DNA of 64,000 bases from Deltaproteobacteria bacterium. Its GTDB lineage: Bacteria; Desulfobacterota; Desulfobacteria; Desulfobacterales; Desulfosarcinaceae. The position numbers were made by a program, and so were the translations under genes. This document shows, piece after piece, positions 41,388 through 49,864 of the stretch. Below the pieces are notes generated by a model, which saw only the letters and a program-made list of their open reading frames with translations, was not told the DNA's origin and searched no databases. The stretch spans positions 1 to 64,000 of the forward strand of contig JAHLLR010000006.1 in the NCBI GenBank assembly GCA_020444075.1, in the 5' to 3' direction. Positions within the stretch are counted from its first letter, which is position 1, and each line of letters begins with the position of its first letter.

Positions 41388-42377
41388 ATGAAAAAGCTCT
41401 GCCGCGCCTTGACCGTCTTGTTCGCAATCACTGCAATGACGTATCCTGCACCGGTTGCTGCGTCTGATCCGATCCTCATCGGTATTTCCAAAATCGTTGC
41501 CCACCCGGCGCTGGATGCCATTGAAAAAGGAATCCAGGAAGTGGTGAAAGCCCAGTACCCCGATGCCCAATTCGATCTTCAGAATGCCAACGGGGAAATG
41601 TCTACCGCCTCATCCATCGCCCAGAAGTTCAAGTCGGAAAATGTGACCCTGGCTGTCGGTATCGCCACACCCACGGCCCAGGCCCTGGTCAACGCTCTCA
41701 AGGATCGTCCGGTGATTTTCAGCGCGGTTACCGATCCGGTGGGTGCGGGGTTGATCGCTTCTACGGAGAAGGGGGAGAAAAATGTAACCGGTATTTCCGA
41801 CATGACCCCGGTGAAAGCTCAGATCGAACTGCTCAACCGCATCAAGCCCATTAAGACGCTTGGCCATGTCTATGCCAGCAGTGAGGCCAATGCCGTCAGC
41901 CTGGCCACTATCGCCCGTCAGGTGTGCAAGGAGCTGGGCATCAAGTTTGTTGAAACCACCGTGTCCAATTCCGCCGAGGTGAAGCAGGCCGTTCAGACCA
42001 TCGCCGGCCGGGTGGACGGTATCTACATTTCCAACGACAACACCGTGGTATCGGCCCTGGCCGCCGTAACCAGCGTGGCCAAAAAATACAAAATCCCGGT
42101 GATGTCGGCCGATCCCAGCAGCGCCCAAACGACCCCGGTGCTGGCCGCCTGGGGATTCGATTACTACAAGATGGGCAAGGCCACCGGCCGCCTCGTGGTC
42201 CGCATCCTCAACGGGGAAAAACCCGAAACCATCCCGACCATTTACATGACCGAGGCATCTGACGTGGATCTGTTGATCAACATGGATGTGGCCGACGAGC
42301 TGGGGCTGACCTTTCCGGAAGATGTCATCGCCGGCGCCAATACCATCATCGAGGAAGGGGAACTGATTAAACAGTAG
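41388..42377 (+). CDS. trpX: ABC transporter substrate-binding protein (TrpX/DUF534 type)
   Basis: A 329-residue exported protein: signal peptide (1-25, ending PVAAS) and the DUF534/TrpX body (ILIGISKIVAHPALDAIEKGI, GIATPTAQAL, YISNDNTVVSALAAV). Relatives bind tryptophan or tyrosine; adjacency to a TrpR-like gene favours tryptophan. AAGGAAA precedes the ATG. A hairpin after the stop probably sets a higher dosage of this subunit relative to the permease. Confidence 0.85.
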   Translation: MKKLCRALTVLFAITAMTYPAPVAASDPILIGISKIVAHPALDAIEKGIQEVVKAQYPDAQFDLQNANGEMSTASSIAQKFKSENVTLAVGIATPTAQALVNALKDRPVIFSAVTDPVGAGLIASTEKGEKNVTGISDMTPVKAQIELLNRIKPIKTLGHVYASSEANAVSLATIARQVCKELGIKFVETTVSNSAEVKQAVQTIAGRVDGIYISNDNTVVSALAAVTSVAKKYKIPVMSADPSSAQTTPVLAAWGFDYYKMGKATGRLVVRILNGEKPETIPTIYMTEASDVDLLINMDVADELGLTFPEDVIAGANTIIEEGELIKQ

Positions 42378-42407
42378 GTTGCAGAATCTGAAACCCGAAC
42401 GCGAAAG

Positions 42408-42446
42408 AAGGCGGAAGGCCCGAGGATGACGGCTTTCCGCCTTTTG
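42408..42446 (+). terminator. intercistronic terminator-like hairpin in trpXYZ operon
   Basis: AAGGCGGAA (42408-42416) pairs with TTCCGCCTT (42435-42443), followed by TT. It lies between the binding-protein and permease genes, where partial termination or 3'-end protection is common in ABC importer operons. Confidence 0.55.
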
Positions 42447-42472
42447 TGCCACTATGAAAAGACAGATCCATC

Positions 42473-43369
42473 ATGCTTGAAGGCATTTTTGTCGAAGGGC
42501 TGATTTACGCCATCATGGCCCTGGGGGTGTTTTTCACCTTCCGTATTCTCGATTTTCCCGACCTGACCGTGGACGGCAGCTTCCCCATGGGCGCGGTAAT
42601 CATGGCCACTGCGCTGAGCGGCGGGATCAACCCGCTGGCGGGACTGCTCCTGGCTTTTTCCGGCGGGGTGCTGGCCGGATTCGTCACCGCGGCCATCCAC
42701 AACCGGCTCAAGGTTCCCCACCTGCTGGCCGGCATTCTCACCATGACCATGCTCTATTCGGTGAATATCCGCATCCTGGGGAACCGGGCCAACCTGCCTC
42801 TTTTGCGCGTGGATACGATCATCACCCACGTCAGTGTTGCTACCCGGGGCCTGATTCCCGCCGACTGGGCTTCGCTGCTCTTTTTCGCCATGGTCGTGCT
42901 GGCCATCAAGTTCGCCCTGGATCTGTTTTTCCACACGGACATGGGACTGGTGTTCGGCGCCCTGGGCAACAACGAGCAGATGGTCAAGGTCCAGGGGGTC
43001 AATCCGGCCACCCTCAAGCTCATCGGCGTGGGGCTGTCCAACGGGCTGGTTGCCCTGTCCGGGGCCTTCGCCGCCCAGTACCAGGGATTTGCCGACGTGA
43101 ACCTGGGGCAGGGGATCGTGGTGTCCGGGTTGGCCTCGGTGATGCTGGGCGAGTTCATCATCAAGTCCAACCGCATCGGCATGCTTACCCTGCGGGTGAT
43201 CCTGGGTGCGATCCTGTTCAAGGCCATCATGTACCTGGGCCGGTTTTACGGCTACTATATCAACATGACCCCCAACGACCTGAAGCTGATCGCCGGCATC
43301 CTGATCATCGCCTCCCTGGCCGTGACCAACTACCGCCGTATCCGCGGAAAGGGAGGCACCGCCGCATGA
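42473..43369 (+). CDS. trpY: ABC transporter permease (TrpY type)
   Basis: A 298-residue inner-membrane protein with about eight hydrophobic segments and the LivH-like pattern of TrpY permeases: YAIMALGVFFTFRILDFPDLTVDGSFPMGA at the N-terminus and LVFGALGNNEQMVKVQGVNP in the cytoplasmic coupling loop near residue 160. It would form the channel dimer for the aromatic amino acid importer. Its 3' end overlaps the ATPase start by 4 bp. Confidence 0.85.
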   Translation: MLEGIFVEGLIYAIMALGVFFTFRILDFPDLTVDGSFPMGAVIMATALSGGINPLAGLLLAFSGGVLAGFVTAAIHNRLKVPHLLAGILTMTMLYSVNIRILGNRANLPLLRVDTIITHVSVATRGLIPADWASLLFFAMVVLAIKFALDLFFHTDMGLVFGALGNNEQMVKVQGVNPATLKLIGVGLSNGLVALSGAFAAQYQGFADVNLGQGIVVSGLASVMLGEFIIKSNRIGMLTLRVILGAILFKAIMYLGRFYGYYINMTPNDLKLIAGILIIASLAVTNYRRIRGKGGTAA

Positions 43370-44163
43370 TAAGCCTCCAGAACCTCACCTGCACCTTTCA
43401 CGCCGGCACCCCCAACGCCAAAACGGTGATCCGCGATCTGAACCTGACGGTGGACGCCGGTGAATTCGTCACCATCATCGGCAGCAACGGTGCCGGCAAG
43501 ACCACCCTGTTCAACCTCATTTCCGGCAACCTGCTGCCCACATCCGGTAGGGTTTTTATCGACGGGGAGGATGTCACCGCCCACCCGGAGTACAAGCGGG
43601 CCAGAACCATGGGCCGGATTTTCCAGGATCCGCTGGCAGGCACCGCCTCCAATATGACCCTGGAAGACAATATGATGATTACCTGCAAAAAGGGGTTCAA
43701 GTGGCCGGTGATCAGCCTCAACCGGAAGATGCGGGCCTATTTTTGCGAACAGCTGGTGAACCTGAAGATGGGGCTGGAATCACGGATGAAAGAGAACATC
43801 AGCACCTTGTCCGGCGGCCAGCGTCAGGCATTGACCCTGCTGATGATGGTGCTTTCCAATCCGGCTATCGCTTTGCTGGACGAGCACACCGCGGCACTGG
43901 ATCCGCGCAACGCCGCCATCGTGATGGACCTGACCACCCGGTTCATTACCGAACACCGTCTGACCACCCTGATGATCACCCACAACATGAACCATGCCAT
44001 TGCCTACGGCAGTCGATTGCTCATGATGGATGCCGGTGAGATTATCATCGATGTCTCCGGTGCGGACAAAGCCAGGCTCACCGTTCCGAAGTTGCTGGAG
44101 ATGTTCTCCACGGTCCGCCGCAAAGCATTCGAGAACGACGAGGTGCTGCTGGCGGCAGGGTGA
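43366..44163 (+). CDS. trpZ: ABC transporter ATP-binding protein (TrpZ type)
   Basis: A 265-residue cytoplasmic ATPase with Walker A GSNGAGKTTL near residue 38, Q-loop FQDPLAG, signature LSGGQRQAL near 146, Walker B ALLDEHTAALD and H-loop ITHN. It powers the importer and completes the binding protein-permease-ATPase operon. The start overlaps the permease stop as ATGA. Confidence 0.9.
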   Translation: MISLQNLTCTFHAGTPNAKTVIRDLNLTVDAGEFVTIIGSNGAGKTTLFNLISGNLLPTSGRVFIDGEDVTAHPEYKRARTMGRIFQDPLAGTASNMTLEDNMMITCKKGFKWPVISLNRKMRAYFCEQLVNLKMGLESRMKENISTLSGGQRQALTLLMMVLSNPAIALLDEHTAALDPRNAAIVMDLTTRFITEHRLTTLMITHNMNHAIAYGSRLLMMDAGEIIIDVSGADKARLTVPKLLEMFSTVRRKAFENDEVLLAAG

Positions 44164-44396
44164 CCGGTAGCGGAAACCTGCGGGCCGATGCCTGAAAAAT
44201 GGAAAACACCCGGTAAAGACGGATATCAGATTGCCAACATCTCCGGGCAGTGGTCATGGCATCATCGCCCATCAGATGGGACCCTGAACTTTTTTTCCCA
44301 GAATTACGGAATTTTATTCATCATCTCCGGCCTGCCATAAAACTAAAAAATTATTTTCATACTGATTTTATTGACAGTTTTCATTACCTTTAATTC

Positions 44397-44412
44397 TGGT
44401 ACAGGGATTGCT
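44397..44412 (+). promoter_or_regulatory. sigma-54 promoter
   Basis: TGGTACAGGGATTGCT has the invariant GG (44398-44399) and GC (44410-44411) ten bases apart, as the -24/-12 elements of RpoN promoters require. It lies 125 bp upstream of a tiny Arg-rich gene with a good ribosome-binding site. The rest of the 373-bp spacer after trpZ shows no gene. Confidence 0.6.
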
Positions 44413-44536
44413 TTTGGAATTTACAGGGCAGAAACCCTGTATTTCACCCGCGACGGATGGCCGTTTAAGCGGCCATTGGCAAAACGATTTAAAATCGAAA
44501 CGGTAAATAGAAAACAAATATAGCGAGGATTAAAAA

Positions 44537-44704
44537 ATGATCGATAGAATAGATCATCATCCCACTCCGACTGGCTACGGCGATAATGAAGAACGAAGTG
44601 GGAAGGACAGGCGAAAGATTCATACCATGCTCGATCCGGATATAGACAAAAGGAAAGGCGATAGGCGTAAAAGGAAATATCGCAGAGCCGCTCAAGGCAG
44701 GTGA
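44537..44704 (+). CDS. small Arg/Asp-rich protein (DRR motif), first of two
   Basis: A 55-residue protein starting MIDRIDHH, with two basic motifs: ERSGKDRRK near residue 19 and KGDRRKRKYRR near 40. GAGG lies nine bases before the ATG. The ERR.GKDRR motif is shared with the next small protein, which argues that both are real. It has no signal or membrane segment. I do not recognise the family; high positive charge suggests binding to RNA, DNA or acidic surfaces. Confidence 0.55.
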   Translation: MIDRIDHHPTPTGYGDNEERSGKDRRKIHTMLDPDIDKRKGDRRKRKYRRAAQGR

Positions 44705-44796
44705 TGCGTTTGATTTTTACAAAGAATGAATTACCATGATGATTGAGGGCGCCCCTGCAGCAATTCGACGACCATCGACGGATAGAGGTTGCTTCA

Positions 44797-45012
44797 ATGC
44801 AAAAAAACAATCGATCATTCATTGAAAGACGGACAGGGAAGGACCGGAGACGGCTTTTTTCAATTAAAGGACTGTTTCTCAGCAAACAAGACAGGCGCAA
44901 AAATCAGGAAAGAAGATCGGATACCGAAAACCGTAAAAACTGGGTCCGTGTCAGCAAATGGTCCAGTGTACCCCTGAAAGGTTTAAAAATATCGAAATAT
45001 CTTCTGAAATAG
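44797..45012 (+). CDS. small Arg/Asp-rich protein (DRR motif), second of two
   Basis: A 71-residue protein starting MQKNNRSF, with ERRTGKDRRRLF near residue 9 and DRRKNQERRSD near 31, then a basic tail (SVPLKGLKISKYLLK). GAGG lies eight bases before the ATG. It shares the [DE]RR...KDRR pattern with the preceding gene, 92 bp away, and probably the same sigma-54 promoter. Function unknown. Confidence 0.55.
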   Translation: MQKNNRSFIERRTGKDRRRLFSIKGLFLSKQDRRKNQERRSDTENRKNWVRVSKWSSVPLKGLKISKYLLK

Positions 45013-45135
45013 TCCCATCTCAACAGCAGCACTCCCTCACCATCACGCCCGGATCCTATTCAGGTATGTAACCGTCTGAGAAATCTTCCTTCGTCGTCCG
45101 TTTTACGGGTCCGATCAGCTTTCCGGGTTCCGGCC

Positions 45136-45981
45136 TCAGTCTTCAATTTTAAGCAACCCGGCGGCGTTCTTCCCGCAGACCGCGTCCATTTCCTCCCGAT
45201 TCAACCCGCCTTCATGCATCTCCTTGAAATAGCGGTCGGGTTTGAGCAGTGGGTAATCGGTCCCCAGCAGGACTTTGTCCAGGCCAACCAGGTCTTTGGC
45301 GTATCGGTAAATCCGGCTGTCGTAGAGAAACGGGGATGCGGCGGTGTCGTAGTAGACGTTTTTCAGGGTCTCTTTGACTGCTTTTTTTAGCAGGTTATAA
45401 AAGAAGATTCCTCCGCCCCAGTGGGCCAGCACGATGGTATTGCCCGGAAAACGGGCCATGGTTTCGTAGATCTGGGTCATGGTGTTGGGTGTCTTGCCCG
45501 GGTAGAGGTGGCCCACCTCCTCGTTGGTGTGCAGCAGCACCGGCACATCGAACTCCCGGCACATGCCCATGATGGGGTCCAGGCTCAGCTGGCATTCACC
45601 GTCGATGCCGCAGCCATAGAAAGCCAGTTCCCCGACGCCGCTCAAACCGGCGTCCAGGCAGCGTCGCACCTCTTCGACCGCATCCGGATTAAGGCTGTCC
45701 ACGCAGCACAGGCCCCGCAACCGGTGGGGATACCGATCCACCGCCTCGATGACATAATCGTTGTTCCGCCGGCAGGTGTCGGGTGTCCGCCAGGGAAACC
45801 CGAACACTACCGACATATCCACCTCCTGGTCGTCCATCATGTCGATGATGTCCGATGCGGATACCAGTTTGGATTTGGGGGATTCATACAGCAGCTTGAA
45901 TTCCGGTTCGGCATCAAAAAAGCGATCCCGATGATCCCGGATTTCAGCGGGGAAAGTGTGGACGTGGAAATCGATGATCAT
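45136..45981 (-). CDS. amidohydrolase-family protein (COG2159 type)
   Basis: A 281-residue metal-dependent TIM-barrel hydrolase/decarboxylase. Metal ligands are visible: DFHVHTFP at the N-terminus, VLLHTNEE near residue 149, VLAHWGGG near 187 and the late Asp in LLGTDYPLLKP near 240. The set matches the ACMSD-like amidohydrolase-2 group, which decarboxylates or hydrolyses aromatic and cyclic acids. AAGGAG precedes the ATG. The substrate is unknown and neighbours give no hint. Confidence 0.85.
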   Translation of the reverse strand: MIIDFHVHTFPAEIRDHRDRFFDAEPEFKLLYESPKSKLVSASDIIDMMDDQEVDMSVVFGFPWRTPDTCRRNNDYVIEAVDRYPHRLRGLCCVDSLNPDAVEEVRRCLDAGLSGVGELAFYGCGIDGECQLSLDPIMGMCREFDVPVLLHTNEEVGHLYPGKTPNTMTQIYETMARFPGNTIVLAHWGGGIFFYNLLKKAVKETLKNVYYDTAASPFLYDSRIYRYAKDLVGLDKVLLGTDYPLLKPDRYFKEMHEGGLNREEMDAVCGKNAAGLLKIED

Positions 45982-46070
45982 GGGCTTGCTCCTTGATGGG
46001 TGCTGTCGGCCAGAGGCGCTTACCGATAGGATCGGCCCTGTCGGTGCGGCCTCAGGACAATCGGGTGTGT

Positions 46071-46310
46071 TTATTCATGGTCCAGATTATGTGCCCGCAG
46101 GGTCTGGCAGGTATCGCACCATTTTTCAGCGATCTCGATGACTTCCTTTTTCAATGCCTGGTGCTGCACCTTGCAGGTTTCGGGGACATCGCCGCCGCGA
46201 ATCAGCCGGCTGGAGTTCTCCACCAGCTGAACGAGTTCGGTGGCAATCACGGCGTTGATCTTGATCATGTCTTTGAGCATATCGGCGATAGGCAGGCGGT
46301 TGTCGGTCAT
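46071..46310 (-). CDS. small helical protein of unknown function
   Basis: A 79-residue protein (MTDNRLPIADMLKDM...) predicted to be mostly helical, with a CDTC pair near the C-terminus and another cysteine in ETCKVQ. GGAG lies six bases upstream of ATG 46310; in-frame starts at 46322 and 46388 are less well supported. It lies between the amidohydrolase and a divergent zinc-ribbon gene. Family not recognised. Confidence 0.5.
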   Translation of the reverse strand: MTDNRLPIADMLKDMIKINAVIATELVQLVENSSRLIRGGDVPETCKVQHQALKKEVIEIAEKWCDTCQTLRAHNLDHE

Positions 46311-46441
46311 GGGTGACTCCATGTAAAGCGTTTTTGCATATTGACTATGGGTCTTTTTCTTATACAATACAACCCGAGCTTGCAACACTCAAGAATTGGC
46401 CACCCTGATCATTGATGGGCAGGTGGCTTTTCAGGGACATC

Positions 46442-46756
46442 ATGTTTTTAATCGCCGGGGTTCAGCCTAAAACCAGACGGGTGAATGATCATCCCCAACG
46501 ATGCCCCGCCTGCGGGCTGACACAGGCCTATACCACCCGGGTGGACCACTACCTCAGCCTTTTTTTCATTCCCCTGATCCGGGTCAGGCGGGGAGAGCCG
46601 TTTTTATTGTGCGAAGGCTGCCAGCGGCCGGTGGATGTCGGCCGGACAACGGTTCAGGAGGTGCCGTTGTCGGGGACTTCCTCTGTTTGCGTGGCCTGCA
46701 AAAGGGTGTTCGACAGCTCATTCAACTATTGTCCGCACTGCGGACAGCGGGCCTGA
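46442..46756 (+). CDS. zinc-ribbon protein
   Basis: A 104-residue protein starting MFLIAGVQPKTRRV, with CPACGLTQAYT near residue 21, CEGCQRPV near 59, CVACKRVFDS near 84 and a final CPHCGQRA: four CxxC pairs forming two zinc ribbons around a hydrophobic middle (LSLFFIPLIRV) that could insert in or touch the membrane. Function unknown; it may scaffold protein contacts. It is 60 bp upstream of the M48 protease gene and co-oriented. Confidence 0.75.
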   Translation: MFLIAGVQPKTRRVNDHPQRCPACGLTQAYTTRVDHYLSLFFIPLIRVRRGEPFLLCEGCQRPVDVGRTTVQEVPLSGTSSVCVACKRVFDSSFNYCPHCGQRA

Positions 46757-46816
46757 TCGTGGACATTCAAAAAAAGCGTCTAAAACAACGAAAAATACCA
46801 TAAATTTGAGGTGCAT

Positions 46817-48148
46817 ATGCGGGCTTCGACAAGGGCATTCAATGGGTTGAGTCGCCGTGAATTTATCATCATGACGTCCATGGCGGCCACCGGACTGGCC
46901 ATGGGCTGTGCCACCAATCCCGTGACGGGTAAATCCCAGTTCATGATCATGGATGAGAAGCAGGAGATTGCCGTGGACCGGCAGCAGGCTCCCCACCAGT
47001 TTTCATCCGATTATGGAACCGTCCAGGACGGGGGCCTGCAAAACTATGTACAGACCTCCGGCATGCGACTGACCCCCAACACCCACCGCAGTCACATGCC
47101 CTATAACTTTCGCTGCGTGAATGCCACTTATGTGAATGCATACGCCTTTCCCGGCGGCAGCATTGCGTGCACGCGGGGAATCCTGCTGGAACTGGAGAAT
47201 GAAGCCGAGCTGGCCGCCCTGCTGGGGCATGAACTGGGCCACGTCAATGCCCGGCATACCGCAGAGATCATGTCCAAGGCTCGGTTGACCAACATGGCCG
47301 TGGGGGGGCTGGCTATCCTCACCAGCGTGGCGGTCGGTTCCGGAGCGGGCAACCTTGCCGGCCAGCTGGGGCAGCTGGGCTCCGGAGCTTTGCTGGCTTC
47401 ATACAGTCGTGACAACGAGCGCCAGGCGGACAGTCTGGGTATGGAATACATGGCCCGGTCCGGTTACGGCCCCCAGGGTATGGTGGGGCTTATGGAGATG
47501 CTCAACAGCATGAACCAGCACAAAGCAGGCGTCACGGATCTTCTCTTTGCCACCCACCCCATGTCCTCGGAACGCTACCAGACCTCGGTGAATCAGGCCA
47601 CCAACGATTACCGGCAGTACAGCGGCCAGCCCCTGTATCGGGATCGCTACATGGACAACACCGCCGGCCTGAGAAAAATCAAAGGAGCCATCAAGAAGAT
47701 GCAGGATGGTGAAGAGGCGATGGGCAAAGAACAGTTCAGCCAGGCGGAAGGGCTCTTCAAACAGGCCCTGGACGAAGCGCCCGGCGACTATGTGGGGCTG
47801 CTGCTCATGGCCAAGTGCCAACTGGTTCAGAAAAAAGACAGCGAGGCGGAGCGCTATGCCGACCGGGCCAAGCAGGTTTATCCTGATGAGCCCCAAGCTT
47901 ACCATATCAGCGGCATCACCAAGATCCGCAATAAAAAATACGACGCCGCCTACGAGGATTTCAGCATCTACGAGCGGCGCCTTCCGGGCAACCCCAATAC
48001 GGTTTTCTTCCAGGGGCTGTCACTGGAGGGCATGGAAAAAGTCGAGCCGGCCGCTCGGGCCTACAACGCGTATTTGAAGCAGGTCCAGCAGGGAAAGCAG
48101 GCCCAGTATGCGTATCAGCGGCTGAAAGAATGGGGCTACATCAAATAG
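46817..48148 (+). CDS. M48-family lipoprotein metalloprotease with TPR domain
   Basis: A 443-residue BepA/YfgC-like protein. The N-terminus has SRREF (Tat-like) and a lipobox (GLAMGC), so it is exported and lipid-anchored. The zinc site is HELGHVNARH near residue 135, with the third ligand in ERQADSLGMEYM near 198. Residues ~290-440 are TPR repeats. Such proteases oversee outer-membrane protein assembly. I chose ATG 46817, with GAGG five bases upstream; a GTG lies two codons earlier. Confidence 0.88.
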   Translation: MRASTRAFNGLSRREFIIMTSMAATGLAMGCATNPVTGKSQFMIMDEKQEIAVDRQQAPHQFSSDYGTVQDGGLQNYVQTSGMRLTPNTHRSHMPYNFRCVNATYVNAYAFPGGSIACTRGILLELENEAELAALLGHELGHVNARHTAEIMSKARLTNMAVGGLAILTSVAVGSGAGNLAGQLGQLGSGALLASYSRDNERQADSLGMEYMARSGYGPQGMVGLMEMLNSMNQHKAGVTDLLFATHPMSSERYQTSVNQATNDYRQYSGQPLYRDRYMDNTAGLRKIKGAIKKMQDGEEAMGKEQFSQAEGLFKQALDEAPGDYVGLLLMAKCQLVQKKDSEAERYADRAKQVYPDEPQAYHISGITKIRNKKYDAAYEDFSIYERRLPGNPNTVFFQGLSLEGMEKVEPAARAYNAYLKQVQQGKQAQYAYQRLKEWGYIK

Positions 48149-48302
48149 TACCTTTGCGGAAACGGTTATTTTGCCCGATATCTGCGTTACGCTCAAAATT
48201 TTATCCTCGGAATGTCAACTATATGCCTGCGGTAAAATTTCTCGCAAGCCTTGATATCGACCAAAATCCCTCGTTCCCGGACCGATACCTGATTGGGGTG
48301 AT

Positions 48303-48794
48303 ATGGACGATGCCGTGGGTTGGACAAATAACGGTCTGGAACGCCATGTGGTGCTGGTGGCGCCCGAAATCCATTGGAACACCGGAAACATCGGCCGTAC
48401 CTGCCTGGGGGCCGGTGCCCGTCTGCACCTGATCCACCCGTTGGGATTCTCCCTGGACAGCCGACAGGTGAAGCGGGCCGGCCTGGATTACTGGAGCCGG
48501 GTATCTCCCGGCATCTGGGATAGTTTCGATGCGTTGTGTGAGGCGCTCAATCCCGTGGACGGTGAGATGGCGCTGTTCTCCAAGGGGGGAGACCGGGTTT
48601 TCTGGGAGATGCCGGCCCGACGGCGGATGTTTCTGGTGTTCGGATCTGAAACCGGGGGGCTCCCTGAAGCGATTCTCTCCCGCTACCCCCGAGCCTGCTA
48701 CCGGATTCCCATCAATGGAGAGATTCGTTCGTTGAACCTGTCCACCGCAGCGGGTATCGCCCTGTATGAGAGTATTCGATGCGGAAAGGGATAG
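48303..48794 (+). CDS. trmL: tRNA (cytidine/uridine-34-2'-O)-methyltransferase TrmL
   Basis: A 163-residue SPOUT enzyme. SPOUT motifs are clear: VVLVAPEIHWNTGNIGRTCLGAGARLHLI (motif 1), LVFGSETGGLPE (motif 2) and the knot-forming RIPINGEIRSLNLSTAAGIALYE (motif 3). It methylates the wobble ribose of tRNA-Leu using SAM, improving codon recognition. Length equals the family's. GGGG lies upstream of the ATG. Confidence 0.92.
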   Translation: MDDAVGWTNNGLERHVVLVAPEIHWNTGNIGRTCLGAGARLHLIHPLGFSLDSRQVKRAGLDYWSRVSPGIWDSFDALCEALNPVDGEMALFSKGGDRVFWEMPARRRMFLVFGSETGGLPEAILSRYPRACYRIPINGEIRSLNLSTAAGIALYESIRCGKG

Positions 48795-48831
48795 GTGTGG
48801 ATATAAGAATAACCGAGGCGGGCGCTAAACG

Positions 48832-49770
48832 ATGGTAAGGCTTATTCTCATCGGCCTGCTGTCCGGATTTTTCTTCAGTTCCACGTTTGTGCTCAACCGG
48901 ATGATGAGTCTGGGCGGCGGTCACTGGGTGTGGAGCGCCAGTCTCCGCTATGCCTATATGATTCTTCTGCTGACGGCCTGGTTGCTGGTGTTTCGGGGAA
49001 CGGCCGCCTTGGCCCGCACCCTGGGCCTGTTTTTCAACCACCTGGCTTTCTGGGTGGCGGCGGGCAGCATCGGCTTCGGGGCTTTTTATGCCTTGATCTG
49101 TTTCAGCGCCGATTATGCACCCGGCTGGATCGTTGCCACCACCTGGCAGTTTACCATCATCGCCACGCTGGTGGTGCTGACGGCTTTCGGCCGGCGCTTT
49201 CCCCGACGGATCTGGCTATTTTCCACCATCGTCTTTGCCGGTGTATTCATGGTCAACATCAGCCAGGCCGGGGCGGTCGATCCAGGGGAATTGGTCAACG
49301 GTGCCCTGCCCGTGTTGATCGCCGCTTTCTGCTATCCCATCGGCAACCAGTTGGTGTGGGAAGCCAAGACCGGCCACGGCCGGTTGCCTGACATCAGCGG
49401 ATCGGAACTGGAACACCCCTTTGTCAAGGTGCTGCTCATGTCCCTGGGCAGCGTTCCCTTCTGGTGCCTGCTGGTGGCCGTGACCGCACCGCCGCCGCCT
49501 GCCGTCGGGCAGATCGTGAACACGGCCCTGGTGGCCCTGTTTTCAGGCGTAATGGCCACGAGCCTGTTTCTCTTTGCGAGGAACGAATCGAAAACCGGCA
49601 GTCAACTGGCCGCCGTGGATGCCACCCAATCCAGCGAGGTGATCTTTGCCCTGGCCGGGGAGGTCCTGATCATCGGTGCCGCTCCGCCCAATGCCCTCGG
49701 CGTGCTGGGGATACTGGTCACCGGTGCGGGGCTGGTGCTTTTTGTCCGGTTTCAGGAAACGCTGTCCTGA
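48832..49770 (+). CDS. multidrug-resistance-efflux/EamA-like transporter
   Basis: A 312-residue inner-membrane protein with about ten hydrophobic segments. The start RLILIGLLSGFFFSSTFVLNRMMSLGGGHWVWSASLRY resembles the EmrE-like multidrug efflux transporter family within the DMT superfamily. The substrate is unknown. It begins 37 bp after trmL and may share its transcript. Confidence 0.75.
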   Translation: MVRLILIGLLSGFFFSSTFVLNRMMSLGGGHWVWSASLRYAYMILLLTAWLLVFRGTAALARTLGLFFNHLAFWVAAGSIGFGAFYALICFSADYAPGWIVATTWQFTIIATLVVLTAFGRRFPRRIWLFSTIVFAGVFMVNISQAGAVDPGELVNGALPVLIAAFCYPIGNQLVWEAKTGHGRLPDISGSELEHPFVKVLLMSLGSVPFWCLLVAVTAPPPPAVGQIVNTALVALFSGVMATSLFLFARNESKTGSQLAAVDATQSSEVIFALAGEVLIIGAAPPNALGVLGILVTGAGLVLFVRFQETLS

Positions 49771-49864
49771 AAGCCGGTCATTGTGGTTCCAATTCTTGAT
49801 GGACCCGTCAATCCTCAAGACTTTAACAACCGTCTTCGCGGACTACCGAAAAAGGAGAAAAACC

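Noticed and set aside
44421-44900. Minus-strand frame of 159 codons
   Set aside because: It overlaps the sigma-54 promoter and the two small plus-strand genes, with no ribosome-binding site or domain.
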